Shown here piece by piece: positions 60,501 to 63,000 of a DNA stretch of 64,000 nucleotides (the stretch's first letter is position 1; every line of letters starts with the position of its first letter). A program made the translations under genes and the position numbers. The stretch lies in contig CAMRHE010000013.1 of the NCBI GenBank assembly GCA_947044405.1, positions 1,026,001 to 1,090,000 of the forward strand. The letters run 5' to 3'. Source of the stretch: Leptodactylus fallax (taxonomy: Eukaryota; Chordata; Amphibia; Anura; Leptodactylidae). The notes below the pieces were generated by a model that saw only the letters and a list, made by a program, of their open reading frames with translations, was not told where the DNA came from and searched no databases.

Positions 60501-63000
60501 TGCCCGAGGTGATTGAGTCTGACAGAGGTACGCATTTCACAGGTGAGATAATGAAAGAAATAATGTCTGCATTAGGGATTGAGCAAGCTTTTCACACACC
60601 CTACCATCCTCAGAGTTCAGGCAAGGTGGAGAGGTTCAATGGTACACTCAAGTTGAAGATTCAGAAAGCCATGGCAGAGACAGGAAGGCCCTGGCCCGAA
60701 TGCCTATCCTTAGCCTTATATTCAGTAAGGACTACTCCTAATAGGAGAACAGGGTTATCACCATTTGAGATATTGTTTGGAAGTGTGCCTAGATTATGAA
60801 ACTGATTTAAATCCTCTAAAAAGGTTATTGGACATGTCGGGGTTAGTGAAAAATCATATCAATAAGTTTAATCATACCTTACAAGATAGTCAGATAAGAG
60901 CAGTAATCACAAGAGGTAATCTTAAAAATATAGCTTCACAGATACAAGATTTGACTGCTCACCATTGGTACGATGTATTTAAAGGATATTCACCAACAAT
61001 GGTAAAAATTACTAATTGGTTATTTAACCCCCTGATAGTAATAATGATATTATTTGTGTTGTTATTATTCAATCTATATGTATTCTGCTCCATGAGAAGG
61101 AAATGGAATACAGTTAACCAGTATGTAAAATAGGATGTTATTTTTAACCTCTTCAATGGAGAATCCATTGAAGATGGCACACAAACAGTGTGAAGGTATT
61201 CATTGAACTTGATTAAAAATAAATTCCTAAAATGGGGGAATTGTAAGGGTTAAAATATAACTTGTATTATATTCTATACACTGTATACACAGAGTGAAAT
61301 GTTCTGCAGACAGTCAGCACAATTTTGAGATCGAATGCAGACACTACGGCACCCAAAGGTTGTGCTGTTCTCAGAAACAGATAAAGGAAACACACAGCTA
61401 AGCGAGGAGAGGAGTTGTTATGAGAAACTGTGTAAATCTGCCCAGCAGCGGAACCGGAAGGACCAAATATGTACATTGATCACATGATTATTGTGTAACC
61501 AGCTTACCTTTAAGAACTGTGTAAACTATGCAATAAACGAAATCATTCTTACTAGATACGTGGGTGTGTCTGTACGATTGTTTTCCCGAGCTCGTACCTG
61601 TTCTATATTTAATTAGGATTACGGTGACATCCATCCCGGGGGAACTTAACCCCTGACAATGCATAGAAAAGAATAATCCACACCAAAAAAAAAAAAAAGC
61701 CAGCACTGCTGCCAATATCAAAAGTGGAAAATCATTTGTATCAATTCCTTGCAGTGATCTCCTTACTTCCAGTGGATACAAATCAGCCCATGGTCATGTG
61801 ATGCACACCCAGGTACACAGCTTGTTCTAGTCACAGCAATCAGACATCTGCCGGTAATGAGCTGTGCACCTGTGTGTTCATCAAATGGGCGGATTTTTAT
61901 CCACTGGAAGTAAGCAGAATGAATGACAGCAAGCAGAGATAAAGAAAACAGTGACGAATTGTACAACTTTTTATATTATACAAACATTTGTCAATATTGG
62001 TCTGAAAGTGGCCAACCCCCTTAAGCCAAGACGAGGTTATTGTCTTTCAAAAATGAACCTTTTGACATCTTTTTCCAAGGTTATACACACTAGGTATCAA
62101 GACAGGTTTACATACCGTTTTTATCAACTTGCTTTTTTGATCCACCCTTCATCTTTCTGCTGCCTGACTTCTCCAAGCCTAAACATTTCAAAATGATTTG
62201 ACAGATTAAACTGGTAATCTCAAAATTGAAAGGACACAGTATCACTAAGGTTGGCAGCAGAAGTTCCTTATGCCAAGCTTATAGAAGCACTCCAGACCAG
62301 AGACTTTTTCCTGCACCCCTCACCTGATTGTCTCCCTCCAGGCTTCTTTCACATATACTGCCCTCACTCTTGAACAGACCATCTTTCTGAGCTATCAAAT
62401 CCCGTGATGCCTCAGCACCACACCACATGGGCAGCTAGAGCTGTACTATCACTGCTGCTGGGGGACAGTGGAATTATCCTTCTCTTTGCATATTCTATTA
62501 AATGATCAACAAGACAAAAAATACAGTAAGCAATGCTTCACTGTAATCAGTAGTAGCTAGTGACAGAAGATTTTATCCAGAGGACAGGCTGTGTGGTACA
62601 ATCCATGTGGTTTGAATCAAAAAGGTCTGTTGCCAGAGACTGACTCCCTTTGGAAGAACACTGATCAGACAGATCACATGACCCAAATTGGGGGAAGACC
62701 CAGAATTTTATACAATATATAATGAAAGAGAAAAAAAAAAAAAAAATTCTGGTGTGGTGCTTTAAGTCCTCAACTATCACGAGACATCACCTGAATTAAG
62801 AGGATCCGGCCTCTTAATATCAGATACACTGTCTGACAATTGAAATCCCTGGTATAGATGGGTTAATATATTCTCATAATTCTCTTACCAAGTTGCACAT
62901 TTCGCTGATCTCTTAATTTTTTAAGGCTGTTGACTGCAATATTAAGATACATATTTCTACTTCCACATCTATCATAAATAGACTTTTCCTCGGCTAAGGC
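8849..63000 (-). CDS. REXO1: REXO1-family 3'-5' RNA exonuclease gene, partial (10 exons seen)
   Basis: Ten minus-strand segments, each with an AG acceptor and a GT (once GC) donor, join in compatible phase to read like the C-terminal third of vertebrate REXO1 (Elongin A-binding protein 1), a DEDDh-type 3'-5' RNA exonuclease. In order they give an alpha-helical block ([15 protein letters not shown]), a segment with [14 protein letters not shown], a Cys/His-rich module, the catalytic DCEM motif, then [13 protein letters not shown] and [11 protein letters not shown], all hallmark blocks of this family as I know it. Exons sum to 1184 nt. The human protein is about 1,200 aa from memory, so the long N-terminal part is beyond position 64000. 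The final exon with the last catalytic His/Asp motif was not found below 8849. REXO1 and its GOR-type relatives are very similar here, so the exact paralogue is less sure than the family. No frameshift or stop lies in any exon, so the gene is probably functional. Confidence 0.9.
9771..9909 (-). CDS. REXO1: REXO1-like exon i, exonuclease motif II
   Basis: Acceptor tgcatag, donor gtaaga, 139 nt. It encodes [19 protein letters not shown] and then [19 protein letters not shown]. The GH..ESD block carries the second-motif Asp of the DEDDh family. Phase 2 in, phase 0 out. Confidence 0.97.
9995..10060. repeat. (GAAA)n microsatellite
   Basis: Near-perfect tetranucleotide run just upstream (plus-strand sense) of the Tc1 copy. 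A poly-G run at about 9246-9269 and a C run at 9680-9693 lie nearby. Confidence 0.98.
10154..11713 (+). mobile_element. Tc1-like transposon, family A copy 1
   Basis: Both ends begin CAGTGGGGAAAAAA and continue as ~200-bp imperfect inverted repeats (AGTCAGCCACCAATTG and so on). A transposase-like reading frame lies between. A TA follows the right end (11714-11715); the left flank is TT, so one TA has mutated. The element sits in the intron between exonuclease exons h and i. The same family recurs at 20907-22483. Confidence 0.93.
10486..11500 (+). pseudogene. Tc1-like transposase, frameshifted (family A copy 1)
   Basis: Starts [20 protein letters not shown], with an N-terminal helix-turn-helix ([18 protein letters not shown]). 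The DDE domain is recognisable as [21 protein letters not shown] and NPIENLW. The frame breaks near 10720-10750, close to an A-run, and again near 11347 by loss of a base, so the last ~45 codons are out of frame. All three catalytic acidic residues survive, but no intact protein can be made. Confidence 0.93.
11725..12765. mobile_element. MITE split by a probable LINE 3' fragment
   Basis: MITE-like ends near 11731 (gaggccccacatagc) and 12735 (ccacaacatggg) resemble the element at 1798-2095. Between about 11791 and 12650 is foreign sequence beginning agtttttattgaatttttgc, which resembles the 3' end of a LINE on the minus strand. No domain could be read, so the LINE call is weak. Confidence 0.35.
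12766..14185. other. Intron sequence without recognised feature
   Basis: Contains A-rich runs near 13205, 13590 and 13686 and no coding or terminal-repeat signal. Exon h lies at its right edge. Confidence 0.55.
14186..14301 (-). CDS. REXO1: REXO1-like exon h
   Basis: Acceptor atatgtag, donor gtatgt. The 116-nt exon encodes [16 protein letters not shown] and then [18 protein letters not shown], ending with AG of an Arg codon completed in the next exon. The intron between exons g and h is only 84 nt, the shortest here. This is the core beta-sheet of the exonuclease fold. Confidence 0.96.
14386..14496 (-). CDS. REXO1: REXO1-like exon g, exonuclease motif I
   Basis: Acceptor cctgaag, donor gtaact, 111 nt, phase 0/0. 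It encodes [20 protein letters not shown] and ends with [10 protein letters not shown] and E of DCEM are the first catalytic carboxylates of DEDDh exonucleases, expected to bind the two catalytic metal ions. Confidence 0.95.
14669..16245 (+). mobile_element. Tc1/mariner transposon, DD37E-like
   Basis: Terminal inverted repeats CACTGTGTTCCAAATTATTA with flanking TA at 14667-14668 and 16246-16247. The interior encodes a broken transposase. The ends differ from the other Tc1 families in this window. Confidence 0.93.
14898..15910 (+). pseudogene. Tc1/mariner transposase, decayed
   Basis: Begins [20 protein letters not shown], then is broken near 14985. The middle reads [16 protein letters not shown] and later [14 protein letters not shown] before a stop at 15364. 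It resumes with [12 protein letters not shown] and, after a one-base shift near 15700, [11 protein letters not shown]. Allowing for that shift I count 37 residues between the second Asp and the Glu, a DD37E spacing, unlike the DD34E of classical Tc1 elements. At least three disabling lesions. Confidence 0.85.
16246..17282. other. Intron sequence with (TA)n run
   Basis: Has a half-MITE start near 16775 (aaaggggttttccagg) and a TA/ATAT microsatellite at about 17053-17086. No gene. Confidence 0.5.
17283..17838 (-). repeat. pLTR-like copy A of the Penelope-like element
   Basis: Reverse complement of 19653-20200 with few differences; the match ends at cagcat (17838). It lies downstream of the endonuclease in its sense direction. 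It contains a hammerhead-like motif on the minus strand, the same strand as the ORF. Confidence 0.9.
17625..17682 (-). ncRNA. Hammerhead-ribozyme-like motif (copy A)
   Basis: On the minus strand: AAGTCCC, then the core CTGATGA, then a stem (TTGGT paired with ACCAG), then GAAA, a short weak stem III (one C-C mismatch), then CTA and GGGATTT. AAGTCCC pairs with GGGATTT over 7 bp (one G-U), giving stem I. Cleavage would follow the A of CTA. Penelope-like elements are known to carry such type I hammerheads in their pLTRs. The weak stem III means activity is uncertain. Confidence 0.6.
17960..18085. promoter_or_regulatory. Cluster of GCGCATGCGCA-type palindromes
   Basis: CGCGCATGCGCATATC-like blocks occur near 17965 and 18029, with partial versions near 18006 (ACGCATGCAC) and 18078 (GAGCATGCGCAG). 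GCGCATGCGC is the consensus site of NRF1, a widely expressed activator. The cluster lies between the endonuclease end and copy A, so it could be promoter or UTR sequence of the element. Confidence 0.45.
18601..19080 (-). pseudogene. GIY-YIG endonuclease domain of Penelope-like element
   Basis: Reads [20 protein letters not shown] followed by [15 protein letters not shown], a typical GIY-YIG core (here GVIY...YVG) with the downstream Arg and a Glu candidate. Cys pairs upstream ([10 protein letters not shown]) resemble the CCHH-type finger seen before this domain. The domain frame itself is open for about 159 codons. In the element it nicks target DNA to prime reverse transcription. It is separated from the upstream fragment by a frame change, so the full protein is broken. 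Confidence 0.88.
19031..19652 (-). pseudogene. Penelope-like reverse transcriptase, C-terminal remnant
   Basis: Two frames contain blocks typical of the end of this reverse transcriptase: [40 protein letters not shown] and [18 protein letters not shown]. The catalytic Asp-containing motifs are absent because the gene is truncated at the 19653 junction. Frameshifts occur near 19380 and 19250. Confidence 0.8.
19653..20200 (+). repeat. pLTR-like copy B (inverted) of the Penelope-like element
   Basis: Inverted partner of 17283-17838. It adjoins the truncated reverse transcriptase; the frame running in from it (starting [10 protein letters not shown]) lies in the repeat and is probably not part of the original protein. 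Confidence 0.9.
19803..19860 (+). ncRNA. Hammerhead-ribozyme-like motif (copy B)
   Basis: Same layout as copy A but on the plus strand: AAGTCCC, CTGATGA, stem II, GAAA, then CTAGGGATTT. Stem III differs (CGTATAGAG instead of CTCATAGAG) and pairs worse, so this copy is probably less active or dead. Confidence 0.55.
20907..22483 (+). mobile_element. Tc1-like transposon, family A copy 2
   Basis: Ends CAGTGGGGAAAAAAGTATTT and its complement, TA on both sides (20905-20906, 22484-22485). Strongly similar to the copy at 10154-11713 over its whole length. Confidence 0.95.
21264..22280 (+). pseudogene. Tc1-like transposase, multiply broken (family A copy 2)
   Basis: The start codon matches copy 1 but codon 8 is TAG. 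Further lesions: a stop near 21434, an extra A near 21560, a deletion around 21943 (a ~17-nt segment present in copy 1 is missing) and TGA near 22130. [21 protein letters not shown] and NPIENLW survive in two frames. Confidence 0.93.
22484..22954. other. Unassigned intron sequence
   Basis: No ORF or terminal repeat recognised. Confidence 0.5.
23800..24050 (-). pseudogene. LINE reverse transcriptase core remnant
   Basis: Contains [20 protein letters not shown] and [19 protein letters not shown]. The second catalytic Asp of YADD is replaced by His, which alone would abolish polymerase activity. Surrounding frames are disrupted. Confidence 0.85.
25148..25740 (-). pseudogene. LINE endonuclease remnant
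   Basis: Readable in pieces: [12 protein letters not shown] near 25710, ETWLTPSDT near 25630, [10 protein letters not shown] near 25530, and [15 protein letters not shown] near 25300. The residues match the N-terminal AP-type endonuclease that nicks target DNA. Broken by frameshifts; the N-terminus is missing. Confidence 0.8.
25814..26025 (+). repeat. Left ~210-bp terminal inverted repeat of the intact Tc1 element
   Basis: Pairs with 27250-27459. By eye they differ near the ggtgtttgc/ggcatttcc segment, at one C/T in TGACtGG, and towards the inner end. Confidence 0.93.
26209..27186 (+). CDS. Tc1-family DD34E transposase, apparently intact, 325 aa
   Basis: The ATG at 26209 is chosen because [20 protein letters not shown] aligns with Tc1 N-termini; upstream in-frame codons run into the inverted-repeat side. 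Residues 1-50 form the first helix-turn-helix, GRPRK at 59-63 is the linker motif that contacts DNA, and 65-125 the second helix-turn-helix. The DDE domain has D153 ([11 protein letters not shown]), D244 ([10 protein letters not shown]) and E279 (NIIEHLW), with 34 residues between the last two. A Gly-rich box GGGSIMLWG is at 188-196. Length is within the usual 320-345 aa. No stop, frameshift or missing catalytic residue. It excises and inserts the element at TA sites by cut and paste. Confidence 0.96.
   Translation: MGSSKQLSNDLKTKIVQHSCSGEGYKKLSQRFNLSVSTVRNIVRKWKTTGTVLVKPRSGRPRKISERQRRRMVRTVKDNPQTTSKELQHHLAADGVTVHRSTIQHTLHKEKLYGRVMRKKPFLKARHKQSRLRYAKAHLDKPASFWKKVLWTDETKIELFGHTKRRYAWRQKNTAFQEKHLLPTVKFGGGSIMLWGCVANVGTGNLVKVEGRMDSTQYQQILENNVQESVTNLKLRRGWIFQQDNDPKHSSKSTQAFMQRNNYNVLEWPSQSPDLNIIEHLWDNLKRAVHARRPSNLTELELFCKEEWSKIPSSRIQELIKSYRK
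27250..27459 (-). repeat. Right ~210-bp terminal inverted repeat of the intact Tc1 element
   Basis: Inverted partner of 25814-26025. It ends ..CATATGACTG immediately before the TA duplication. Confidence 0.93.
27470..28148. repeat. Imperfect direct repeats of a TTAA-type element end
   Basis: Two related blocks (about 27530-27720 and 27930-28050) share ttgcatgaaggnn, aaatatataggt and aggggt. Similar to the internal repeats of TTAA-flanked frog elements. Confidence 0.4.
28490..28918. repeat. Repeat fragment related to 43.68-43.82/49.70-49.80 kb
   Basis: Blocks cagcc.ggggtctgg.cagtga, gcccccagtacctggtggatcct, gaagtcagcctatgcgtc and tgaaccagcgatc match the sequence on both sides of the nested DIRS insertion in the 43.3-54.5 kb element, here without the insert. 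The tail (gggttcgctcaacactag) is another common repeat end. Confidence 0.65.
28919..29992. other. Unassigned intron sequence
   Basis: No credible ORF, terminal repeats or RNA motif recognised. Confidence 0.5.
29993..30640. repeat. Hairpin-like repeat, copy 1, split by a MITE
   Basis: ccttacttccagtggata at the left and tatccactgaaagtaagcag at the right form inverted arms. The same repeat without the MITE is at 61751-61940. The central segment is in opposite orientation in the two copies. Confidence 0.7.
30099..30503. mobile_element. MITE with TAA duplication (Harbinger-like), 405 bp
   Basis: Ends GGGCGGGTTCACACTTGC and its inverted version GCAAGTGTCAACCCACCC, flanked by TAA (30096-30098 and 30504-30506). 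Inner parts are also inverted (ttccgacctaaatgtcgg, tttttaaagcaatgcgc). A TWA duplication is typical of PIF/Harbinger. Non-coding. A half copy is at 63352-63550. Confidence 0.75.
31185..31430. repeat. Tandem duplication, ~130-bp unit
   Basis: Two copies share cactatattagcaggt, aagcctagat/tacctagat, ctgcatagtgttcca and aagtacat in the same order. Confidence 0.8.
31431..31478 (-). ncRNA. Hammerhead-ribozyme-like motif
   Basis: Minus strand: ATTC, core CTGATGA, A, stem II CTTGC...GCAAG, G, GAAA, minimal stem III CGCGT, T, GAGT. ATTC pairs with GAGT (one G-U) as stem I; cleavage would follow the T after CGCGT. All invariant core bases are present. The very short stem III is the form reported for hammerheads of Penelope-like and related retroelements in animals. 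Confidence 0.7.
32081..34365. mobile_element. Minisatellite-rich non-autonomous element, hAT-like ends
   Basis: Left end CAGGGCCGGCGTTAGGGG; right end is the complement of CAGTGTCGGACTGAAGGGCC. Both begin CAG and recall hAT ends common in frogs, but I could not find a convincing 8-bp duplication, so boundaries are tentative. Inside are a GC-rich stretch (32100-32520), a ~1.5-kb minisatellite and a unique tail (34060-34360). Confidence 0.5.
32550..34055. repeat. Minisatellite, ~60-bp unit, with two orientation switches
   Basis: The unit is ctgtggagcattatactgg, Gs, ctctggagagcatattatac, tgtgtggggcca. Units run forward at 32550-32695, reverse-complemented at about 32700-33025, and forward again to 34055. 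Long open frames across it are repeat translations. Confidence 0.93.
34366..34775. repeat. Degenerate short tandem repeat (ttataaggggg.actatta)
   Basis: Many imperfect ~20-30-bp units with ttataa, gggg and ctattattt. No coding potential. Confidence 0.8.
34806..35138 (-). pseudogene. Penelope-like reverse transcriptase fragment
   Basis: The frame contains [20 protein letters not shown] followed by [12 protein letters not shown], the conserved block between fingers and palm in Penelope-like reverse transcriptases. The catalytic Asp motif downstream is missing. It abuts DIRS-derived sequence at about 35140. Confidence 0.75.
35150..35500 (-). pseudogene. DIRS tyrosine recombinase remnant
   Basis: Minus-strand reading [20 protein letters not shown], then [20 protein letters not shown], resembles the start of DIRS-type recombinases. 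Only this N-terminal part is visible; the catalytic Arg/His/Tyr end is missing. Confidence 0.6.
35694..36239. mobile_element. TA-flanked MITE with AATAAG-rich ends
   Basis: Left end CCCTGTTTCTCCAAAAATAA and right end the complement of CCATGTTTCTCTGAAAATAA, flanked by TA (35692-35693; 36240-36241). Repeated 'aaaataagccctag' motifs lie at both ends. Non-coding, Tc1/mariner/pogo-type by target site. It splits the DIRS element. Confidence 0.75.
36240..36850 (-). pseudogene. DIRS RT/RNase H remnant
   Basis: One frame (36830-36429) reads [46 protein letters not shown] and ARISHWW, followed by NLSGVPWS. These are family blocks between palm and RNase H in DIRS elements. No catalytic YxDD could be placed. 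Confidence 0.75.
37005..37740. repeat. TTAA-type repeat insertion (left end only seen)
   Basis: TTAA at 37001-37004 followed by AGGGGGTTTTCCGGTC, a common MITE-type start. It interrupts DIRS reverse transcriptase sequence, which resumes near 37760. The right end is not identified. No ORF of interest. Confidence 0.4.
37950..38400 (-). pseudogene. DIRS gag-like remnant
   Basis: Contains [20 protein letters not shown] and [19 protein letters not shown] in a minus frame, similar to the W-rich conserved segment of DIRS ORF1. A poly-A/T tract near 38168-38188 and frameshifts disrupt it. Confidence 0.6.
38911..39471 (+). mobile_element. Possible solo LTR
   Basis: Starts TGTGGTGG, ends near CCCCAAGCA, with AATAAA near 39420 in the correct place for a retroviral polyadenylation signal. 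Flanking duplication is not clear. It lies inside DIRS-derived sequence. Confidence 0.4.
39646..39676. repeat. Poly-A run
   Basis: Uninterrupted A run of about 30 bases. Confidence 0.98.
39722..40350. other. Unassigned, possibly 5' region of the DIRS-like element
   Basis: Mixed-composition sequence with no credible domain. The inference that it belongs to DIRS rests only on position. Confidence 0.3.
40408..40502. repeat. (TGTA)n(TA)n microsatellite
   Basis: TGTATG repeats pass into about 20 TA dinucleotides. Confidence 0.98.
40899..40972 (-). CDS. REXO1: REXO1-like exon f, Cys-rich module part 2
   Basis: Acceptor taag, donor gtaaaaat. The exon opens with TC, which completes a Val codon with the G from exon e, and ends in phase 0. 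It encodes [20 protein letters not shown] and then CQMAK. The conserved Gly-Gly, aromatic and CC...C pattern continues the module of exon e. The next intron is about 26.4 kb. Confidence 0.92.
41069..41182 (-). CDS. REXO1: REXO1-like exon e, Cys/His-rich module part 1, with GC donor
   Basis: The exon follows a T-rich acceptor. Its first two bases complete the Ala codon from exon d. It encodes [14 protein letters not shown] and [14 protein letters not shown]; the paired cysteines and the C..YH group look like a metal-binding module and are conserved in REXO1. The only donor that keeps the next exon in phase is GCAAGT (intron bases 41068-41063), making a GC-AG intron. A GT (within GGTAAA after TYHSG) exists earlier in the exon but would remove conserved residues and break phase. 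Confidence 0.88.
41250..41725. mobile_element. TTAA-flanked MITE, 476 bp, long inverted repeats
   Basis: TTAA at 41246-41249 and 41726-41729. Ends AGGGAATCTGTCAGG and the complement AGGAAATCTGTTAGG, extending ~110 bp through gtttagtgtcc and cctgttataacgcaatcc. GC-rich, non-coding centre. It lies between exons d and e. Confidence 0.85.
41735..42475. repeat. Interspersed repeat, copy 2, split by a MITE
   Basis: Same family as 80-385. The MITE at 41975-42339 sits inside; the repeat resumes at about 42344 and ends near gccaagaactt. Confidence 0.65.
41975..42339. mobile_element. TTAA-flanked MITE, 365 bp
   Basis: TTAA at 41971-41974 and 42340-42343. Ends AGGGGTTATCCAGCTTCCAA and its inverted copy. 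Non-coding. Confidence 0.85.
42701..42971 (-). CDS. REXO1: REXO1-like exon d
   Basis: Acceptor tttttacag, donor gtaagt. The 271-nt exon starts in phase 0 and ends with one extra base. It encodes [17 protein letters not shown], then a CDFCFPEL patch, then [20 protein letters not shown] and NPDKPGSA. The last two blocks are strongly conserved just upstream of the Cys-rich module in REXO1. The GT before 42701 matches the donor consensus over six bases. Confidence 0.9.
43065..43127 (-). CDS. REXO1: REXO1-like exon c (63 nt, phase 0/0)
   Basis: Acceptor tttttatgcag and donor gtatga enclose 21 codons reading [19 protein letters not shown] and two more residues. It joins in frame to the exon at 42971. 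An in-frame TAA just upstream of the acceptor excludes a longer exon. I do not recognise this segment from other REXO1 proteins, so it may be lineage-specific or less conserved. Its reality rests on splice signals and phase. Confidence 0.6.
44108..44212. repeat. DIRS internal complementary region
   Basis: Reverse complement of 43826-43890 (gggatttttgtgtactcacc and neighbours), plus a second cactgggggacacag block. This layout is used by DIRS elements to form a circular replication intermediate. Confidence 0.65.
45162..45994 (-). pseudogene. DIRS RNase H and following domain, decayed
   Basis: Frame at 45994-45476 contains [39 protein letters not shown] and [13 protein letters not shown]; the next frame contains [20 protein letters not shown]. 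Both are diagnostic for the RNase H region of DIRS. The expected TDxS..VAY core is recognisable but frames are interrupted. Confidence 0.75.
46006..47173 (-). pseudogene. DIRS reverse transcriptase, decayed
   Basis: Overlapping minus frames contain [31 protein letters not shown] and a region ending near 46006, in the order of a DIRS reverse transcriptase. Multiple frameshifts; catalytic residues could not be placed with certainty. Confidence 0.55.
47174..48950 (-). pseudogene. DIRS gag-like region, very decayed
   Basis: Fragments of minus-strand reading (Ser/Pro/Arg-rich near 48078-48305; [19 protein letters not shown] near 47330) suit ORF1 of DIRS by position. No single frame is long enough to define a protein. 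Confidence 0.4.
48951..49555. other. GC-rich 5' segment of the nested DIRS-like element
   Basis: Runs of G and C at 48980-49015 and GC-rich text, with no clear ORF. The inverted terminal repeat follows at its right. Confidence 0.4.
50880..53880. repeat. Tandem array of diverged ~330-400-bp units
   Basis: About eight units share, in order, ttccaaaatggggtcac, gttt/gggtttcc, tactttaggggctctgnaaa, gcgacatggcacccgaaa, tccagcaaaatctgcc, cctccaaaagccaaatagcg and cccatacagcagattata. Unit starts near 50890, 51280, 51690, 52030, 52400, 52800, 53190 and 53570. Units around 52400-53500 are closest to each other. Confidence 0.85.
54482..55130. other. Intron sequence without recognised feature
   Basis: No exon-like block with splice sites and no terminal repeats seen. 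Confidence 0.5.
55135..55552 (+). repeat. 5' LTR
   Basis: Starts TGTAATGG. Polyadenylation signal AATAAA at 55426-55431. The end (about 55551-55552) reads CTGAACG rather than the CTGACA of the 3' copy, so the terminal CA has been altered. Confidence 0.93.
55557..55575 (+). other. Primer-binding site, tRNA-Lys(1,2)-like
   Basis: TGGCTAACCAACGTGGGGC matches the 3' end complement of tRNA-Lys of the 1,2 type except for a short block after TGGC. It begins about 5 nt after the LTR. Confidence 0.7.
56333..56659 (+). pseudogene. Retroviral gag N-terminal remnant
   Basis: ATGGGG start (Met-Gly, a possible myristoylation signal) followed by 108 codons, ending at TGA before an AT-repeat. The position after the leader is right for matrix. 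The capsid and nucleocapsid regions, including the major homology region and zinc knuckles, were not found, so most of gag is missing. Confidence 0.65.
56717..56841. repeat. (TA)n/(TTTTATA)n microsatellite
   Basis: Long TA array at the point where gag ends. A second TA array is at 57476-57530. Open frames across it (YIYIYI) are artefacts. Confidence 0.98.
57640..57845 (+). pseudogene. Retroviral protease C-terminal remnant
   Basis: A frame ending [12 protein letters not shown] directly before the reverse transcriptase matches the usual LG.D....G end of a retropepsin. The active-site Asp region was not found. The frame is offset from that of the reverse transcriptase. Confidence 0.5.
57846..59097 (+). 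pseudogene. Retroviral reverse transcriptase, frameshifted
   Basis: The fingers region (57960-58270) and palm to connection (58363-59097) are in different frames. The catalytic YVDD motif is at 58567-58578 and LPQG precedes it. Damage at about 58265 and around T-rich 58368-58392 disrupts the segment with the first catalytic Asp. Confidence 0.92.
59520..59992 (+). pseudogene. Retroviral RNase H, frameshifted
   Basis: Blocks [15 protein letters not shown] and NERADIAAK carry the expected acidic residues. The frame breaks near 59650 (end of the upstream frame) and a TGA follows 59822. Confidence 0.9.
60094..60800 (+). pseudogene. Retroviral integrase, frameshifted
   Basis: The HHCC-type end (CHIC near 60256) and catalytic core are visible in two overlapping frames broken near 60470. 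Asp in QIDYIQ, Asp in ESDRGTHF and Glu in KVERFNG are the expected DDE residues. The frame stops shortly after the core, so the C-terminal domain is missing. Confidence 0.9.
60800..61133 (+). pseudogene. Retroviral envelope transmembrane C-terminal remnant
   Basis: A hydrophobic segment (about 61015-61085) followed by a short basic tail is a membrane anchor with cytoplasmic tail, right before the polypurine tract. The surface subunit and most of the transmembrane subunit are missing; a deletion joins the integrase end to this piece. Confidence 0.7.
61230..61241 (+). other. Polypurine tract
   Basis: AAATGGGGGAAT directly before the 3' LTR start at 61242, the expected plus-strand primer position. 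Confidence 0.85.
61242..61658 (+). repeat. 3' LTR
   Basis: TGTAAGGG...CCCCTGACA, nearly identical to 55135-55552. AATAAA at 61532-61537. Target duplication ATGC follows. Confidence 0.95.
61751..62030. repeat. Hairpin-like repeat, copy 2
   Basis: Same repeat as 29993-30640, here uninterrupted. The inverted arms (ccttacttccagtggata and tatccactggaagtaagcag) enclose a central ~50-bp segment in the opposite orientation to copy 1. Confidence 0.7.
62116..62178 (-). CDS. REXO1: REXO1-like exon b
   Basis: Acceptor at 62179-62180 and strong donor gtatgt. The first two bases complete the Gly codon left open by exon a. It encodes a basic, low-complexity linker ([17 protein letters not shown] and onward). 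With the gtatgt donor it ends with one extra base, which does not fit the next recognised exon at 43.1 kb (phase 0). A weaker in-exon donor (gttgat, exon end at 62129) would restore phase; an unseen exon in the 19-kb gap is the other option. Confidence 0.72.
62179..62888. other. Intron between exons a and b, nothing recognised
   Basis: Contains an A-rich run near 62730 and no coding signal. Confidence 0.55.
62889..63000 (-). CDS. REXO1: REXO1-like exon a (most upstream seen)
   Basis: Acceptor AG at 63001-63002 after a pyrimidine-rich tract; donor gtaagag from 62888 downward. The exon starts in phase 0 and ends with one extra base. It encodes [12 protein letters not shown] followed by [15 protein letters not shown], a helical segment that precedes the exonuclease part in REXO1 proteins. 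It is 112 nt long. Confidence 0.88.

Larger units (their letters stand above)
55135..61658 (+). mobile_element. Endogenous retrovirus, class I-like, defective
   Basis: Two ~417-bp LTRs, a primer-binding site, a polypurine tract and ordered remnants of gag, pro, pol and env. Flanked by the 4-bp duplication ATGC (55131-55134 and 61659-61662). The LTRs differ at about five substitutions and three small indels, so the insertion is fairly recent. Pol block order and motifs resemble gamma/epsilon-type retroviruses. All genes are interrupted or truncated; nothing is replication competent as it stands. Confidence 0.93.

Noticed and set aside
60765..61133. A single 122-codon gene joining integrase end and membrane anchor
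   Set aside because: It is a deletion join in the defective retrovirus; its first part is out-of-frame integrase sequence.
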